DNA of 51,513 bases, taken from positions 1 to 51,513 of the forward strand of contig NZ_JABXKM010000311.1 in NCBI RefSeq assembly GCF_017115025.1, given 5' to 3'. Shown in pieces: positions 27,110 to 35,968 of the stretch. This DNA is from Nostoc sp. NOS(2021) (GTDB lineage Bacteria; Cyanobacteriota; Cyanobacteriia; Cyanobacteriales; Nostocaceae). A program made the translations under genes and the position numbers. Position 1 is the first letter of the stretch. Each line of letters begins with the position of its first letter. The notes beneath the pieces were generated by a model, which had not been told where the DNA came from, ran no database searches, and saw only the letters and a list, made by a program, of their open reading frames with translations.

Positions 27110-27536
27110 TATTTATTTGCGAGATTGAGAGGGTGTAGCTATACTGTCGCGGGGATACTTCGCCCACATACAGCGAGTATTTTCCTGCCTGCCAGAAACC
27201 AGAAAGTTCTGACTTACCTCCAGAGTAACTATCTGCTAGTACACAAAAGCGCCCCCCAGGCCCGTCGATCAACAGCGTTGGCTTGCCTTGACTTTCTACT
27301 GTTAATCGCAAGTAAGGTAGTGACTCTGTAACCTGGATAACTTGATTAGGTTCAGTGGTAATATTGCCACAATTACTTTTGACAGTTCCCCCAGACTTTC
27401 CTTTCAAAATCAGTGGATCTGGTTGGAGATTCCGACTAATTTGGACTGTTGGTGTCTGTGCCAAATTAGCCTCAGTGAAAACCAAACTCATCGCCAAAGC
27501 TATGGGAACAATTGCAAGTAGCCTAAGCGTCTTCAT
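27102..27536 (-). CDS. Secreted protein of unknown function
   Basis: A 144-residue protein with a clear signal peptide (KTLRLLAIVPIALAMSLVF...ANLAQ). The mature part is rich in beta-type sequence with two Cys residues (SNCGNI and GRFCVL) that may form a disulfide, and ends YVGEVSPRQYSYTLSISQ. The pattern is that of small periplasmic or cell-surface beta proteins; no function can be assigned. The last codons and the TAG stop are made of the heptamer repeat TCATTAG, so the native C-terminus may once have been different. Confidence 0.75.
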   Translation of the reverse strand: MKTLRLLAIVPIALAMSLVFTEANLAQTPTVQISRNLQPDPLILKGKSGGTVKSNCGNITTEPNQVIQVTESLPYLRLTVESQGKPTLLIDGPGGRFCVLADSYSGGKSELSGFWQAGKYSLYVGEVSPRQYSYTLSISQINSH

Positions 27537-28174
27537 TTTAATTAATGCTCCAGATTTTTTAGAGCAATATTGTTATACAGTAGTGATTTAATTGACGACA
27601 GCAATCAATCTTGGTTCCAAAAGCTGCCGTATAACCTAATACCATTGAATGAAAGGGAACAGGGAACGGGGAACTCTTAACAGGGAAAATTAAGCCAGAC
27701 ACTTGCGGTGGGGTTTCAACCTACCTTGTGATACAAGGATTTTTTCGCCCGCGAGGGGCAAGGCTTAAAACCTTGCAACTCTTGGAGACGCTACCGCGAA
27801 CGGGGCTAATTCTCTCTTTTCTGTTAAGAGTTCCCTATTAAGAGTTCCCGCCCCGTTGGTGCAGCCTCTCGTAGAGAAGGGGATGGGTTAATTTGTGAAG
27901 ATTTGATGTGCGTAGTCCTGGTTGCAATGCCAGCAGGACTACGCACTCAGATCCCCCAAGCTCCTTAAAACGGATTTACAAGCGCCTTTTAGGGAATGAA
28001 ACAGCCCGACTAAAAAGGGGGCTTTAAAAGGCAACAAGAAAAAACATAATTTTTACCTGCCCAGAAAGGTCTTGCACGCACAGACATTAGCTAAAATCAC
28101 TAAGACAACCACCAAAAATAGAATTTGGTTGGTCTGTTGTTGAATAAGTGTGCTAACTGAGGTAGAAAAGATTG
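27537..28174. other. Repeat-rich divergent intergenic region
   Basis: No convincing gene. It contains GGGAAC-type repeats (about 27657-27682), a hairpin CCTTGT-GAT-ACAAGG followed by ATTTTTT (27724-27745), GCAAGG...CCTTGC (27758-27776) and the 13-bp-arm palindrome at 27908. It must also hold promoters for both flanking genes. Confidence 0.5.
27908..27946. repeat. Palindrome with perfect 13-base arms
   Basis: GTGCGTAGTCCTG (27908-27920) and CAGGACTACGCAC (27934-27946) flank a 13-base loop. The perfection of the arms in non-coding sequence suggests a dispersed palindromic element. Confidence 0.8.
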
Positions 28175-28516
28175 ATGAATCCTCAACCAGAAGAAGACTT
28201 ACAGCGTCGCCTCAATAAGCTAGAGGCAGAGATTAATTCCCCACCTGGGGTGGTTCAACAACCACAAGAACAAAAACAAACGCCTCAGTCTGTTTTTGCC
28301 AACTTGAACTTGCAACTGGAGCGATTTCAGATTTGGTTCAACAGCTTGTCTGGGGCGAAAAAGCTGGTAGTTTTGGGTGTGACGGTGCTAGTAGGCTTGG
28401 CAATGCTGCAAACAGTGTTTAAACTGGTTGCATCTGTGATCAGTCTGGCACTTTTGGCAGTGTTAGTGTATGTTGGATACAAATTTTTTGTGTCTAGTAG
28501 CTTTCAACGTAAGTAA
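28175..28516 (+). CDS. Small membrane protein of unknown function
   Basis: A 113-residue protein with a hydrophilic, Gln-rich N-terminal half (starting MNPQPEEDLQRRLNKLEAE, a likely short coiled coil) and two adjacent hydrophobic segments between about residues 65 and 105. I do not recognise a domain. The ATG at 28175 is preferred over the TTG three bases upstream. GAGG lies about 12 bases before the start. It stands alone between intergenic regions. Confidence 0.7.
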   Translation: MNPQPEEDLQRRLNKLEAEINSPPGVVQQPQEQKQTPQSVFANLNLQLERFQIWFNSLSGAKKLVVLGVTVLVGLAMLQTVFKLVASVISLALLAVLVYVGYKFFVSSSFQRK

Positions 28517-28701
28517 TAAGTTGATATGCATTTACTTCGGACTCTGCCCAGAGTTATGAAAGTCAGGAGCCAGAATACAAAAGGCTCCTGACTTATGACT
28601 CCTAAATTCTATTTCAATATGCTTTTCTTTTTGCCGATGAGCTTAGTCTATTTTAATTGTGCCGATCGCGGCGTAGAAATAATGTCAAAGGGAATTATGC
28701 G

Positions 28702-30843
28702 ATGACGACACCAATTGTCAGGAGAACTAGTAATCAATCTGATCAGTCAAAAGAACCGGAAAGAGCCAAGTCGCTGTTGCTAGCAGGTAGGCGTTTTGCT
28801 GCTTGGGCAGCTGAAATCACACTAGTGGTTACTAGTGGGTTGATTCCCTTCGGTATTGGTGTCTATGCCAATTCTAGAAGCGATCTGAACCGAGTGCCGC
28901 TTAACCCCGTGCTGGTAGTAACAGAAAGAGCGATCGCCAGACCCCTGGCTCTGCCTGTGAGCTATGGCATCCCTAACGTCGCATGGCCGACTAATATTTT
29001 GTGGACAATCGCCCTGTTAGCGCCTGTAACTCTCTCGTGGTGGCAATTGTATTTATTGGCTAAGACTGGTAGCACAATTCCTAAACGTTGGTTAAAAGTG
29101 CGGGTTGTCAACGAGCAAGGGACGCCGCCCGGATTGGGGGCAGTTGTGATTAGAGAAGGAGTTGGGCGTTGGACTGTACCCATTTCCATCGCCTATCTGT
29201 TGTGGCGCTACAGCTTTGCTTTTCCGAATTTAGGATTATTTACATTTTTGTCTTTGTTAATGATTGTGGGTGAAGGGATCGGCTTACCGTCGCGCCGAGG
29301 GCGTCGCGCACTGCATGATCAACTCGCAGGCACTTTTACAATAGATGCACTCTCAGCTAGCAACAGACAAGCTCAGTCTGCTAGCGGTAATGATCAAGCA
29401 GAAGAATGGCAGGAGGGAAATGAAGAATTAGCGGCAGCCCAAACCAACCAGTCGCCTAATCTGTGGCGGCGAATACAGCAAAATCCTAATCTTACCTTGT
29501 TTGGGGTAGGGCTTACGAGTATGACTGCTGTGTTGGCAACTTTAATCGGCACTCAAGTTTATATCCAAATTCAACAATCCCAGCGAGCAACTAAGCAAAT
29601 CAACAGCCAACAGTTCCTCGAACTTGTCAAACCATTGAGTCCCAACTCTGGGGCTACTAATGAGCAACGCCAAACTGCAATTCTGGCTATGGGTGGTCTT
29701 AATGACCCACAGTCCATAAAATTTCTGGCGGATCTCTTGGTTAGCGAAACTAACCCCAGCCTCCTGGATACGATTCAACAAGCTTTGACAACTGTTGGCC
29801 CCCAAGCCATCCCGGAACTAAAAAATAAGAATCAGTTTTTGGTGGGTGAACTGGAATCTGTGGGTAGCACAGCAAGCCAAGAGCGGGAATTACGGCAAGG
29901 ACGGCTACAAAGAAACCAGGGGACAATCAACAAGATTCTCTCCGTTTACAGTGGTAAAGTCAACGGCGTTGACCTTAGTAGCACCCAATTAGGTCAAAGT
30001 GGTACTCCCGGAAGTTCCTTCTTCAACTTGGTACTAGACAACGTTGATTTATCAGGAGTTAAGTTAAAATCTGCAAATCTTAACCAAGCCAGTTTGAAGG
30101 GTAGCCGCTTCCGGGGTGCGGGTGAGGATGGACGCTGGGATACCTACGACGATGCGATCGCTGATTTAAGCCAAGCTCAGTTGCAGCAAGCCAATCTTAC
30201 TGATGCTAACCTTAGCCGAGTCTTGATGAACCATATCGATTTGAGCCGCGCCACTCTCAACAGAGCCAACTTATCTAATGCGCGTCTATTTGAGGCCAAA
30301 CTCAACAGCACCCAACTAGTAGGAGCCGATCTGCGAAACGCAGTTTTAGAAAAAGCCAGCTTAACTGGGGCTGATTTAGGCGACGCCAACTTGAACGAAG
30401 CCAATCTGTATGCTGCGCGTTTAGGTCGCGTTAGTGCTATAGGAACACAATTATCCTTTGCCAACTTAACGAACACTGATTGGCAAGGGGCAGATTTATC
30501 AGGAGCCTATTTGGATCGTGCTAATCTCAGCAATGCTAACCTCAGCGCTACTCGTCTAGCTGGTGCTGTTTTGCGTTCTGCCCAGATGGAAAACGTTAAC
30601 TTGCAAAATGCCGACCTGAGTCTTGCAGATTTACGAGGGGCGAATGTCGCCGGAGCAGATTTTAAGGGGGCAATTCTCGCCCCTAGCAAACAAGATCCAG
30701 CAGATCAATTTGTCCAAACCCCAGATTTAGGCTCAGTATCTGCCGTAGTTCAAGGGGTTGATTTTTCTCAAGCCAAAAATTTAGATGCCAAGCAATTAGC
30801 GTACATTTGTACTCAAGGTGGCATTCATCCCCGTTGCCCGTAG
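28702..30843 (+). CDS. RDD-domain membrane protein with HEAT-like segment and pentapeptide repeats
   Basis: A 713-residue fusion. The N-terminal part is an RDD-type membrane domain (GRRFAAWAAEI..., then RWLKVRVVNEQG and RRGRRALHDQLAGTFTID) with several hydrophobic helices. A further membrane segment follows near residue 265, then a HEAT-like stretch (AILAMGGLNDPQSIKFLADLL). The C-terminal roughly 270 residues are pentapeptide repeats of the A(D/N)Lxx type, which form a right-handed quadrilateral beta helix. The ATG at 28702 follows AAGGG and is chosen over the GTG at 28657. Such RDD-pentapeptide proteins are common in cyanobacteria; the function is unknown, perhaps transport or membrane scaffolding. 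Confidence 0.88.
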   Translation: MTTPIVRRTSNQSDQSKEPERAKSLLLAGRRFAAWAAEITLVVTSGLIPFGIGVYANSRSDLNRVPLNPVLVVTERAIARPLALPVSYGIPNVAWPTNILWTIALLAPVTLSWWQLYLLAKTGSTIPKRWLKVRVVNEQGTPPGLGAVVIREGVGRWTVPISIAYLLWRYSFAFPNLGLFTFLSLLMIVGEGIGLPSRRGRRALHDQLAGTFTIDALSASNRQAQSASGNDQAEEWQEGNEELAAAQTNQSPNLWRRIQQNPNLTLFGVGLTSMTAVLATLIGTQVYIQIQQSQRATKQINSQQFLELVKPLSPNSGATNEQRQTAILAMGGLNDPQSIKFLADLLVSETNPSLLDTIQQALTTVGPQAIPELKNKNQFLVGELESVGSTASQERELRQGRLQRNQGTINKILSVYSGKVNGVDLSSTQLGQSGTPGSSFFNLVLDNVDLSGVKLKSANLNQASLKGSRFRGAGEDGRWDTYDDAIADLSQAQLQQANLTDANLSRVLMNHIDLSRATLNRANLSNARLFEAKLNSTQLVGADLRNAVLEKASLTGADLGDANLNEANLYAARLGRVSAIGTQLSFANLTNTDWQGADLSGAYLDRANLSNANLSATRLAGAVLRSAQMENVNLQNADLSLADLRGANVAGADFKGAILAPSKQDPADQFVQTPDLGSVSAVVQGVDFSQAKNLDAKQLAYICTQGGIHPRCP

Positions 30844-30863
30844 AATGAGAGAGGGGAAGAGGC

Positions 30864-31000
30864 AGGGGAGCAGGGGAGCAGGGGAGGATGAGGGAGACAA
30901 GGGAGACAAGGGAGACGAGGGAAGAGTTTTCCCAATGACAAATGACAAATGACAAATGACTAATGACTAATGACTAATGACTAATGACTAATGACTAATT
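30864..31000 (+). repeat. Compound tandem repeats between two genes
   Basis: Three arrays in a row: GGGGAGCA octamers (about 30864-30885), GGGAGACAA nonamers (about 30892-30920), and AATGACA/TAATGAC heptamers (about 30936-31000, nine or more units). The last array ends 18 bases before the ATG of the next gene, whose ribosome-binding site lies just beyond it. Confidence 0.85.
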
Positions 31001-31018
31001 GGTGTGAGGAGTTCGGTT

Positions 31019-31510
31019 ATGAAGTATATTCCATATCTGGTTTCAGTTTTGGGGGCTGGCTTAGTCTTGAGTCTGGCGAGTACTAACCCAGCACAAGCTC
31101 AAGTAGCCTATGGCAGTTATATCGGTATAGGCCCCGCTATTGGTATTACCGATGGTATCCAACTCGGAGGGGTGATAGCGGGACGCTACAAGCTTTTGGA
31201 AGCACCAATTTCACTCCGCGCCCAAGTGTTAATTGGTAAGAATACGGCAGTTGTGCCAACGGTTTCCTACGATTTCCCCCTCAACTGGCAAGCTGATGCC
31301 TACCTGGGTGCTGGGTTAGTGTTGGCTGGTGGTGGTGGATCTTCTCCTGTGGGCGACAAAATTAGTTTTGCTTTACAACCGGGCATTGATTATATGATCC
31401 CAAATAGCAATACTGTCCTTTTTGGCAACGCCATCATCGCTTTTGATGCCTATCGTGATAGTAGTGGTACAGCTGTCTCGGTACAAGGCGGTATTGGTTT
31501 GAGATTTTAA
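31019..31510 (+). CDS. Secreted, Gly-rich beta-type protein
   Basis: A 163-residue protein with a signal peptide (YLVSVLGAGLVLSLAS...AQAQ). The mature part alternates hydrophobic and polar residues, is rich in Gly, and ends in GIGLRF, a terminal Phe typical of outer-membrane beta-barrel proteins. It may therefore be a small outer-membrane protein. The ATG at 31019 is chosen because GAGGAG precedes it by seven bases. No family name is recognised. Confidence 0.75.
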   Translation: MKYIPYLVSVLGAGLVLSLASTNPAQAQVAYGSYIGIGPAIGITDGIQLGGVIAGRYKLLEAPISLRAQVLIGKNTAVVPTVSYDFPLNWQADAYLGAGLVLAGGGGSSPVGDKISFALQPGIDYMIPNSNTVLFGNAIIAFDAYRDSSGTAVSVQGGIGLRF

Positions 31511-31648
31511 TGGGCAGATGAAAACCCGACAGCGATCGCTATCTCTAAGAAGCGTTAAACTTCATTGCAAATTAAGAAGTTAGTCCAAACAACGTGATAG
31601 TTTTTGGTCATGTCTAGAGACAGCACAGGATTAACACAGGAGAACACA

Positions 31649-31861
31649 GTGGCAATGGAATCAAATTTATTAACGGATGCGGGCACAGATGAAGTGAATC
31701 AAGATTTCAGTGAATATGTCGCCAATCTGCAACTTCACATGACTCTGCAAGCTCGCAATCTTGTTCCAACCCTGAAGCAAACACTGGTAGATAGTCGCCA
31801 GCAATTACTCCATCAAACCCAAGCCCACTTTGAAAAGCTAGTTTCTCGACAAGGGCTATAA
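31649..31861 (+). CDS. Small hypothetical protein
   Basis: A 70-residue, probably helical protein (MAMESNLLTDAGTDEVN...), with the C-terminal half QTLVDSRQQLLHQTQAHFEK resembling a coiled-coil. The GTG start at 31649 has AGGAG exactly six bases upstream and is preferred; ATG at 31655 or 31610 are alternatives. No domain recognised. Confidence 0.6.
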   Translation: MAMESNLLTDAGTDEVNQDFSEYVANLQLHMTLQARNLVPTLKQTLVDSRQQLLHQTQAHFEKLVSRQGL

Positions 31862-32329
31862 AAATATTCAAACTTTAATCAAAATTCAAATAAAATAAAG
31901 GCAGATGTTGTTGGGTCAATGCCAATGGTGTTCTCACAAGGTCTGCTTTTTCTGCTTTTTTAAGTATTAAGTTACTAAAATCACCCTTTTGGCGCAATAG
32001 TAAGGGGCAGAAAGTAGTTAATATTATCTAAAACACTCGGTAAGCGTAAAACTCAGTCTCAGTCCCTTTAGGGCTGAGGTATTAAGTTACTCGTGCGACT
32101 TTAGGAAGAGTCGTTCGTGATATAATCATCTTGCCAAGGTGTAACTCCTTTAGCATTGTGAAACAGTTAAGACACAATTTCAGCTAAGAATTTAGGGGGA
32201 AAGAGCCGACGAAAACTCTTAAAACAGTTAGGGTAATAAAAAAGTACCCAAATCCATAAAAAACAAATATTGTTGATATGTTGATAAAAAAGTAGGGCGG
32301 GGCACGCTCAAACTCTAGGTTTAAATATC
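31862..32329. other. Intergenic region with several small stem-loops
   Basis: No gene is supported. It contains GGCAGA...TCTGC followed by TTTTT (31901-31955), which may terminate the upstream gene. It also has CTCAGTCCC-TTTA-GGGCTGAG (near 32054-32077), CGACT...AGTCG (near 32096-32114), and a TATAAT hexamer at 32121 without a good -35 box. A short non-coding RNA here is possible but unproven. Confidence 0.4.
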
Positions 32330-32494
32330 CTAGTACGCTTGAGAAGATAGACTCTGGAGGAATTCAATAACTTGGGCTGCGTTGATTGGTGCTGTGGCAC
32401 GGTCAGAAGGTTTAAGCATTGCCGCAAGGATATTGGGTTTTAAAGTCCGTCGTTGATCCAAGAATCTCAGTGTCTTTAGACCTGAGAGTGCCAA
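32330..32494 (-). CDS. Candidate 54-residue protein
   Basis: A short minus-strand frame with protein-like composition: ALSGLKTLRFLDQRRTLKP, then NILAAMLKPSDRATAPINAA and VIEFLQSLSSQAY before TAG. TTG at 32494 is preceded by AAGGA at nine bases; an internal ATG lies at 32419. A stop codon in the same frame lies just upstream. It sits divergently in front of the GNAT gene. It may be a real small gene or the tail of a lost one. Confidence 0.4.
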   Translation of the reverse strand: MALSGLKTLRFLDQRRTLKPNILAAMLKPSDRATAPINAAQVIEFLQSLSSQAY

Positions 32495-32532
32495 TGCAGC
32501 AGTTCCTTTGAAGATCAGTTAGTGAAGGCTAA

Positions 32533-33789
32533 ATGGCGGCTCGAATTAAAATGACTTCATTACTTCCTCGAAACCTCAGCGTTGTTATCCGACCAGTCCA
32601 ATACCGGGATCTGGACGGGATTGAGCGCATAACTCAAGAGTCATTCGCAGCCCTCACTCCGAAGGGAGCAGGTTTTGCCATCAGCCAGATGCAAAGGCTG
32701 CGTCGCTGGTATGGATTACTCAAATTTTTGAGTTGGTTTCCTAACCCGCTACAGTATCGCCTCTGTGCCTACGTTGCAGAGCAAGGGCGGATACTTTTAG
32801 GAATGATTCAAGTGTCACCGTTTAACCGAACACGCAGCACTTGGCGGATTGATCAAGTGCTGTTGGAGCGTGGTGTCGATAAACAAGGAATTGGCTCGCA
32901 ACTTTTGCGTCATTGCTTTGAATCGATTTTGGAAGCTCGCACTTGGCTACTGGAAGTTAACATCAATGACATAGAGGCGCTGGCACTATATCGACAAAAT
33001 GGATTCCAGCGTCTGGCAGAAATGACGTACTGGGAAATTGGGCCAGAATTACTGGTTGAATTGGCACAAGCAGAGCCAGATTTGCCCAACCTCTTGCCAG
33101 TAAGTAATGCTGATGCCCAGTTACTATATCAGCTTGATACGGCATCGATGCCACCTTTGGTACGTCAGGTTTTTGACCGTAACACCCGCGACTTTAAAAC
33201 CAGTTTGTTCGGCGCTTTAACTGATGCAGTGAAGCAATGGCTGACCAAAACAGAAGTAGTCAGTGGTTACGTATTTGAACCCCAACGCAAAGCTGCGATC
33301 GGCTATTTTCAGGTGCAACTTGACCGTAATGGTGAAGTCCCCCACGCTGCAACGTTGACGGTTCATCCTGCTTACACCTGGCTATATCCAGAATTACTAT
33401 CTCAGCTGGCTCGCATTGCCCAAGATTTTCCCCAGCAAGGGTTACAACTAGCTTCCTCAGACTATCAGGCAGAGCGAGAAGAGTATTTGGAACGAATTGG
33501 AGCAAAACGCATAGAACATACATTAGTTATGTCTCGCTCTGTGTGGCACAAGCTACGGGAGTCTAAATTCGTCTCCTTAGAAGGAATCCAGTGGACTGAC
33601 ATGCTGCAAGGTTTACAACCGACTCGTAAACCTATACCAGGTGGGATGTCATGGATACAACCACCAAAGCTGCAATCGTCAGAGAAACCACTGCAAAGCT
33701 TGTCAGAACCGATTAACTTTTCGGCAAAAAACCCTAGCATAGAAGCATCGCCGATTCCTGAATCAGCAGATGTACAGCAGGAGAATTAG
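32533..33789 (+). CDS. GNAT-family N-acetyltransferase
   Basis: A 418-residue protein whose first 180 residues form a GNAT acetyl-CoA-dependent acyltransferase domain: VVIRPVQYRDLDGIERI, the acetyl-CoA loop RGVDKQGIGSQLLRH, and ALALYRQNGFQRLAEM. Residues about 190-340 look like a second, degenerate GNAT-like domain (AATLTVHPAYTWLYPELLSQ...YLERIGAKRIEHTLVMSR). The tail after about 360 is Pro/Ser-rich and probably disordered. GAAGG precedes the ATG. The stop is one base before the ruvX start, so the two genes are translationally close and very likely one operon. Substrate unknown. Confidence 0.88.
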   Translation: MAARIKMTSLLPRNLSVVIRPVQYRDLDGIERITQESFAALTPKGAGFAISQMQRLRRWYGLLKFLSWFPNPLQYRLCAYVAEQGRILLGMIQVSPFNRTRSTWRIDQVLLERGVDKQGIGSQLLRHCFESILEARTWLLEVNINDIEALALYRQNGFQRLAEMTYWEIGPELLVELAQAEPDLPNLLPVSNADAQLLYQLDTASMPPLVRQVFDRNTRDFKTSLFGALTDAVKQWLTKTEVVSGYVFEPQRKAAIGYFQVQLDRNGEVPHAATLTVHPAYTWLYPELLSQLARIAQDFPQQGLQLASSDYQAEREEYLERIGAKRIEHTLVMSRSVWHKLRESKFVSLEGIQWTDMLQGLQPTRKPIPGGMSWIQPPKLQSSEKPLQSLSEPINFSAKNPSIEASPIPESADVQQEN

Positions 33790-33790
33790 T

Positions 33791-34267
33791 GTGATATCCC
33801 AAGAGCAAGCAAAACCGTTTATTTCAGCGTTGGGATTGGATTTCGGTCGCAAGCGGATTGGTGTGGCTGGGTGCGATCGCACGGGTTTAATTGCCACGGG
33901 GATCACCACAATTGAGCGCACATCTTTTGAGCAGGATGTCGAGCAAATCCGACAAATAGTTAATGAACGCGAGGTGCAAGTTCTAGTTATGGGCTTACCT
34001 TATTCAATGGATGGCTCACTAGGATTTCAGGCACGTCAAGTTCAGAAATTTACTATAAGACTTGCTAGAGCACTGAAACTGCCTGTGGAATATATGGATG
34101 AGCGATTAACTTCATTTCAAGCAGAGCAACTGCTGATAGCTGAGAACCGCTCCCCGTCACGCCATAAAGGTTTGATTGACCGCAAGGCAGCCGCTTTGAT
34201 TTTACAACAATGGCTGGATGTTAAGCGTGCCAACTCCCGCAGTTCAGTGGCGGCTATTGAGTACTGA
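33791..34267 (+). CDS. ruvX: Putative pre-16S rRNA nuclease / Holliday junction resolvase-like protein (YqgF)
   Basis: A 158-residue RNase H-fold nuclease of the YqgF family, involved in 16S rRNA 5' maturation in bacteria and earlier proposed as a Holliday junction resolvase. The conserved first-strand motif is GLDFGRKRIGVAGCD, the middle motif VLVMGLPYSMDGSLG, the third EYMDERLTSFQAEQLL, and the last KGLIDRKAAALILQQWL. The GTG at 33791 is chosen because AGGAG lies seven bases upstream and the ATG at 33770 would overlap the preceding gene. Length is normal for the family. Confidence 0.93.
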   Translation: MISQEQAKPFISALGLDFGRKRIGVAGCDRTGLIATGITTIERTSFEQDVEQIRQIVNEREVQVLVMGLPYSMDGSLGFQARQVQKFTIRLARALKLPVEYMDERLTSFQAEQLLIAENRSPSRHKGLIDRKAAALILQQWLDVKRANSRSSVAAIEY

Positions 34268-34408
34268 TACCTTTTAACATGATATTCTGAAAACGATTAG
34301 CCAGCAGTTGTATCTATGTCTAAAGCTATTTGCTTGGCATAATATGTCATTAAATAGTTAAGCGATTTCCCAACTTGCTGGTATTTATTAAATTTCTACA
34401 TTTCGGCT

Positions 34409-34981
34409 ATGTTTTCCTCTCCATTTCCTGAAGAAAATGATAACGCTCATGCGGGTTCCATCACTTTGACCGATGACAAAGGGCGATCGCTCGAATGTTA
34501 CATAGAGCATTCCCTGGAGGTAGATGGACAAGAATACGTTTTGCTTCTTCCTGTAGACTCACCTGTAGAAATTTTTTCTTGGGAAGGTGACGGTGAGGAA
34601 GAAGAAGCGGTTCTGGTAGAAGATGACACCACGATTGAGCAAATTTTTGCTAATGCTCAAGCTGTACTATCTGAGCAAAACCTGATATTGAAGAACACAG
34701 CCTATGCTCTGACAGTTGCAGGTGATTTACCGCCAGTTGAAGAATCAGAACTCTTCACCTTAGAAATTGAAGACGAAGAGGCTGATTTAGAGCCAGAGCA
34801 ATTACAGCTACTCGCTAGCTTCTATGATGAAGATCAGGAGTATGCAATTTATACACCCCTCGATCCCCTGTTGTTTTTTGCACGGATAGCGAAAACAGGT
34901 GAACCTGAATTACTCTCGCCAGAGGAGTTTCGCAAAGTGCAACCTCTGTTAGAGGAACATCTTTTTAATGAAGTAGAATAA
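34409..34981 (+). CDS. DUF3727-domain protein
   Basis: A 190-residue acidic protein. The N-terminal part (SITLTDDKGRSLECYIEHSLEVDGQEYVLLLPVDSPVEIF) and a second similar unit (ELLASFYDEDQEYAIYTPLDPLLFFA) resemble DUF1292/DUF3727 proteins found in cyanobacteria and plastids. The biochemical role is not known. It follows ruvX at 141 bases and is followed by a strong terminator at 34986, so it could be the last gene of the GNAT-ruvX unit. Confidence 0.8.
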   Translation: MFSSPFPEENDNAHAGSITLTDDKGRSLECYIEHSLEVDGQEYVLLLPVDSPVEIFSWEGDGEEEEAVLVEDDTTIEQIFANAQAVLSEQNLILKNTAYALTVAGDLPPVEESELFTLEIEDEEADLEPEQLQLLASFYDEDQEYAIYTPLDPLLFFARIAKTGEPELLSPEEFRKVQPLLEEHLFNEVE

Positions 34982-34985
34982 GATT

Positions 34986-35022
34986 AAAAATTCAAAATGA
35001 AAATCTAACATTTTGAATTTTT
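34986..35022 (+). terminator. Terminator stem-loop after the DUF3727 gene
   Basis: AAAAATTCAAAATG (34986-34999) pairs with CATTTTGAATTTTT (35009-35022) over 14 bases around a 9-base loop, with further T residues following. It lies five bases after the stop codon. The symmetric A/T flanks would allow use in both directions. Confidence 0.8.
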
Positions 35023-35288
35023 TAATTGGGAATTTTTCATTGTAATCAAAATCTACTTAAACCTTTTACCATGTCCCTTTAAATGTGGAAGCGATGAAAC
35101 ATTGACACTAAATTGGGACTATTAGTATTGTTTAAAATCCTGGAAAAAGCATTTTTGTAGGGATTTTCAATTCAAAATCTAAAATCTGTCTTGAAAAGTT
35201 TGCTCAACGGGGGGAACCCCCGCACGCAACTTTTGTCTCCGACACGCTACGCGAACGCAAAATCCAAAATTGGTATGAGGTGCTGAAA
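35023..35288. other. Intergenic region with G/C palindrome
   Basis: Contains AAAATCT-like repeats near 35175 and a palindrome CGGGGG-GAA-CCCCCG near 35209-35224. A CGACACGCTACGCGAACG stretch near 35240-35257 belongs with the CGCTACCGCGAAC-type repeats seen elsewhere. No gene is supported. Confidence 0.4.
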
Positions 35289-35915
35289 ATGGCTTATAGC
35301 GATTTTACATTAAGTAAATTTAAAAAGTCATTCAGCATCCGCATTGATGAAGAAACTGATTTATGTGCCAATATAGAACCTTTACAGGCAAGTGAGAAAC
35401 TCAAAAATTCTTTAGAAGAAACTACAGAACTGGCTTTAGCAATTAATACTGAAAAAGCTCGTTCAGAAATGATTATCACTCCGATATTGTTGGAGGTAAG
35501 ACGCAGGGCTAATTATCCAATTAGTTTATTTTCGGGAACAGATTTTAACGTAGATGCAGAAAACGGTCTGAATGGCTATTGTGATTTTATCATCAGTCGT
35601 TCTAAAGAGCAACTAACAATTAATGTGCCAGTGGTGGTTATTATTGAAGCAAAAAATGAAAATATTAAAGGTGGATTAGGTCAATGTGCGGCGGCAATGT
35701 TGGCAGCACAATTATTTAATCAACAAGAAGGAAATGAAATTAGAAAAATTTCCGGCGCGGTAACAACAGGGGATATTTGGAAGTTTTTGAAGTTAGAAGA
35801 AAACGATATATTTATTGATTTGAGTAATTATTACATCAAAGAGATAGATAAGATTTTAGGGATTTTATCTCAAAGTGTTCAGGGAGATATCCCAGAATGG
35901 AGTTCGACTAACTAA
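35289..35915 (+). CDS. PD-(D/E)XK nuclease-like protein of unknown function
   Basis: A 208-residue protein not assigned to a named family. The segment EKARSEMIITPILLEVR, then GYCDFIISRS, then VVVIIEAKNENIKGGLGQCAAAMLAAQLFN follows the order of a restriction-endonuclease fold (Glu helix, Asp strand, E-x-K strand, Gln helix), as in the N-terminal domains of type I restriction enzymes. No helicase or methylase gene is nearby, so a restriction role is not supported by context. The ATG at 35289 has GAGG eight bases upstream and is preferred over the GTG at 35280. Confidence 0.7.
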   Translation: MAYSDFTLSKFKKSFSIRIDEETDLCANIEPLQASEKLKNSLEETTELALAINTEKARSEMIITPILLEVRRRANYPISLFSGTDFNVDAENGLNGYCDFIISRSKEQLTINVPVVVIIEAKNENIKGGLGQCAAAMLAAQLFNQQEGNEIRKISGAVTTGDIWKFLKLEENDIFIDLSNYYIKEIDKILGILSQSVQGDIPEWSSTN

Positions 35916-35968
35916 ACTATATTGGGTTATGCTCATTTGTCTGAGCTATTTAAATTTGACTGTTGACT

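Noticed and set aside
27724..27745. Terminator-like hairpin with T run in the 27.5-28.2 kb gap
   Set aside because: No plus-strand gene ends before it, so it is better viewed as part of the repeat cluster.
30177..30689. Minus-strand frames opposite the pentapeptide-repeat gene
   Set aside because: The regular pentapeptide codons keep the opposite strand open; the products are repetitive shadows.
32092..32126. TATAAT hexamer as a promoter for a non-coding RNA
   Set aside because: No acceptable -35 element at 16-18 bases and no clear RNA end; kept only as a remark.
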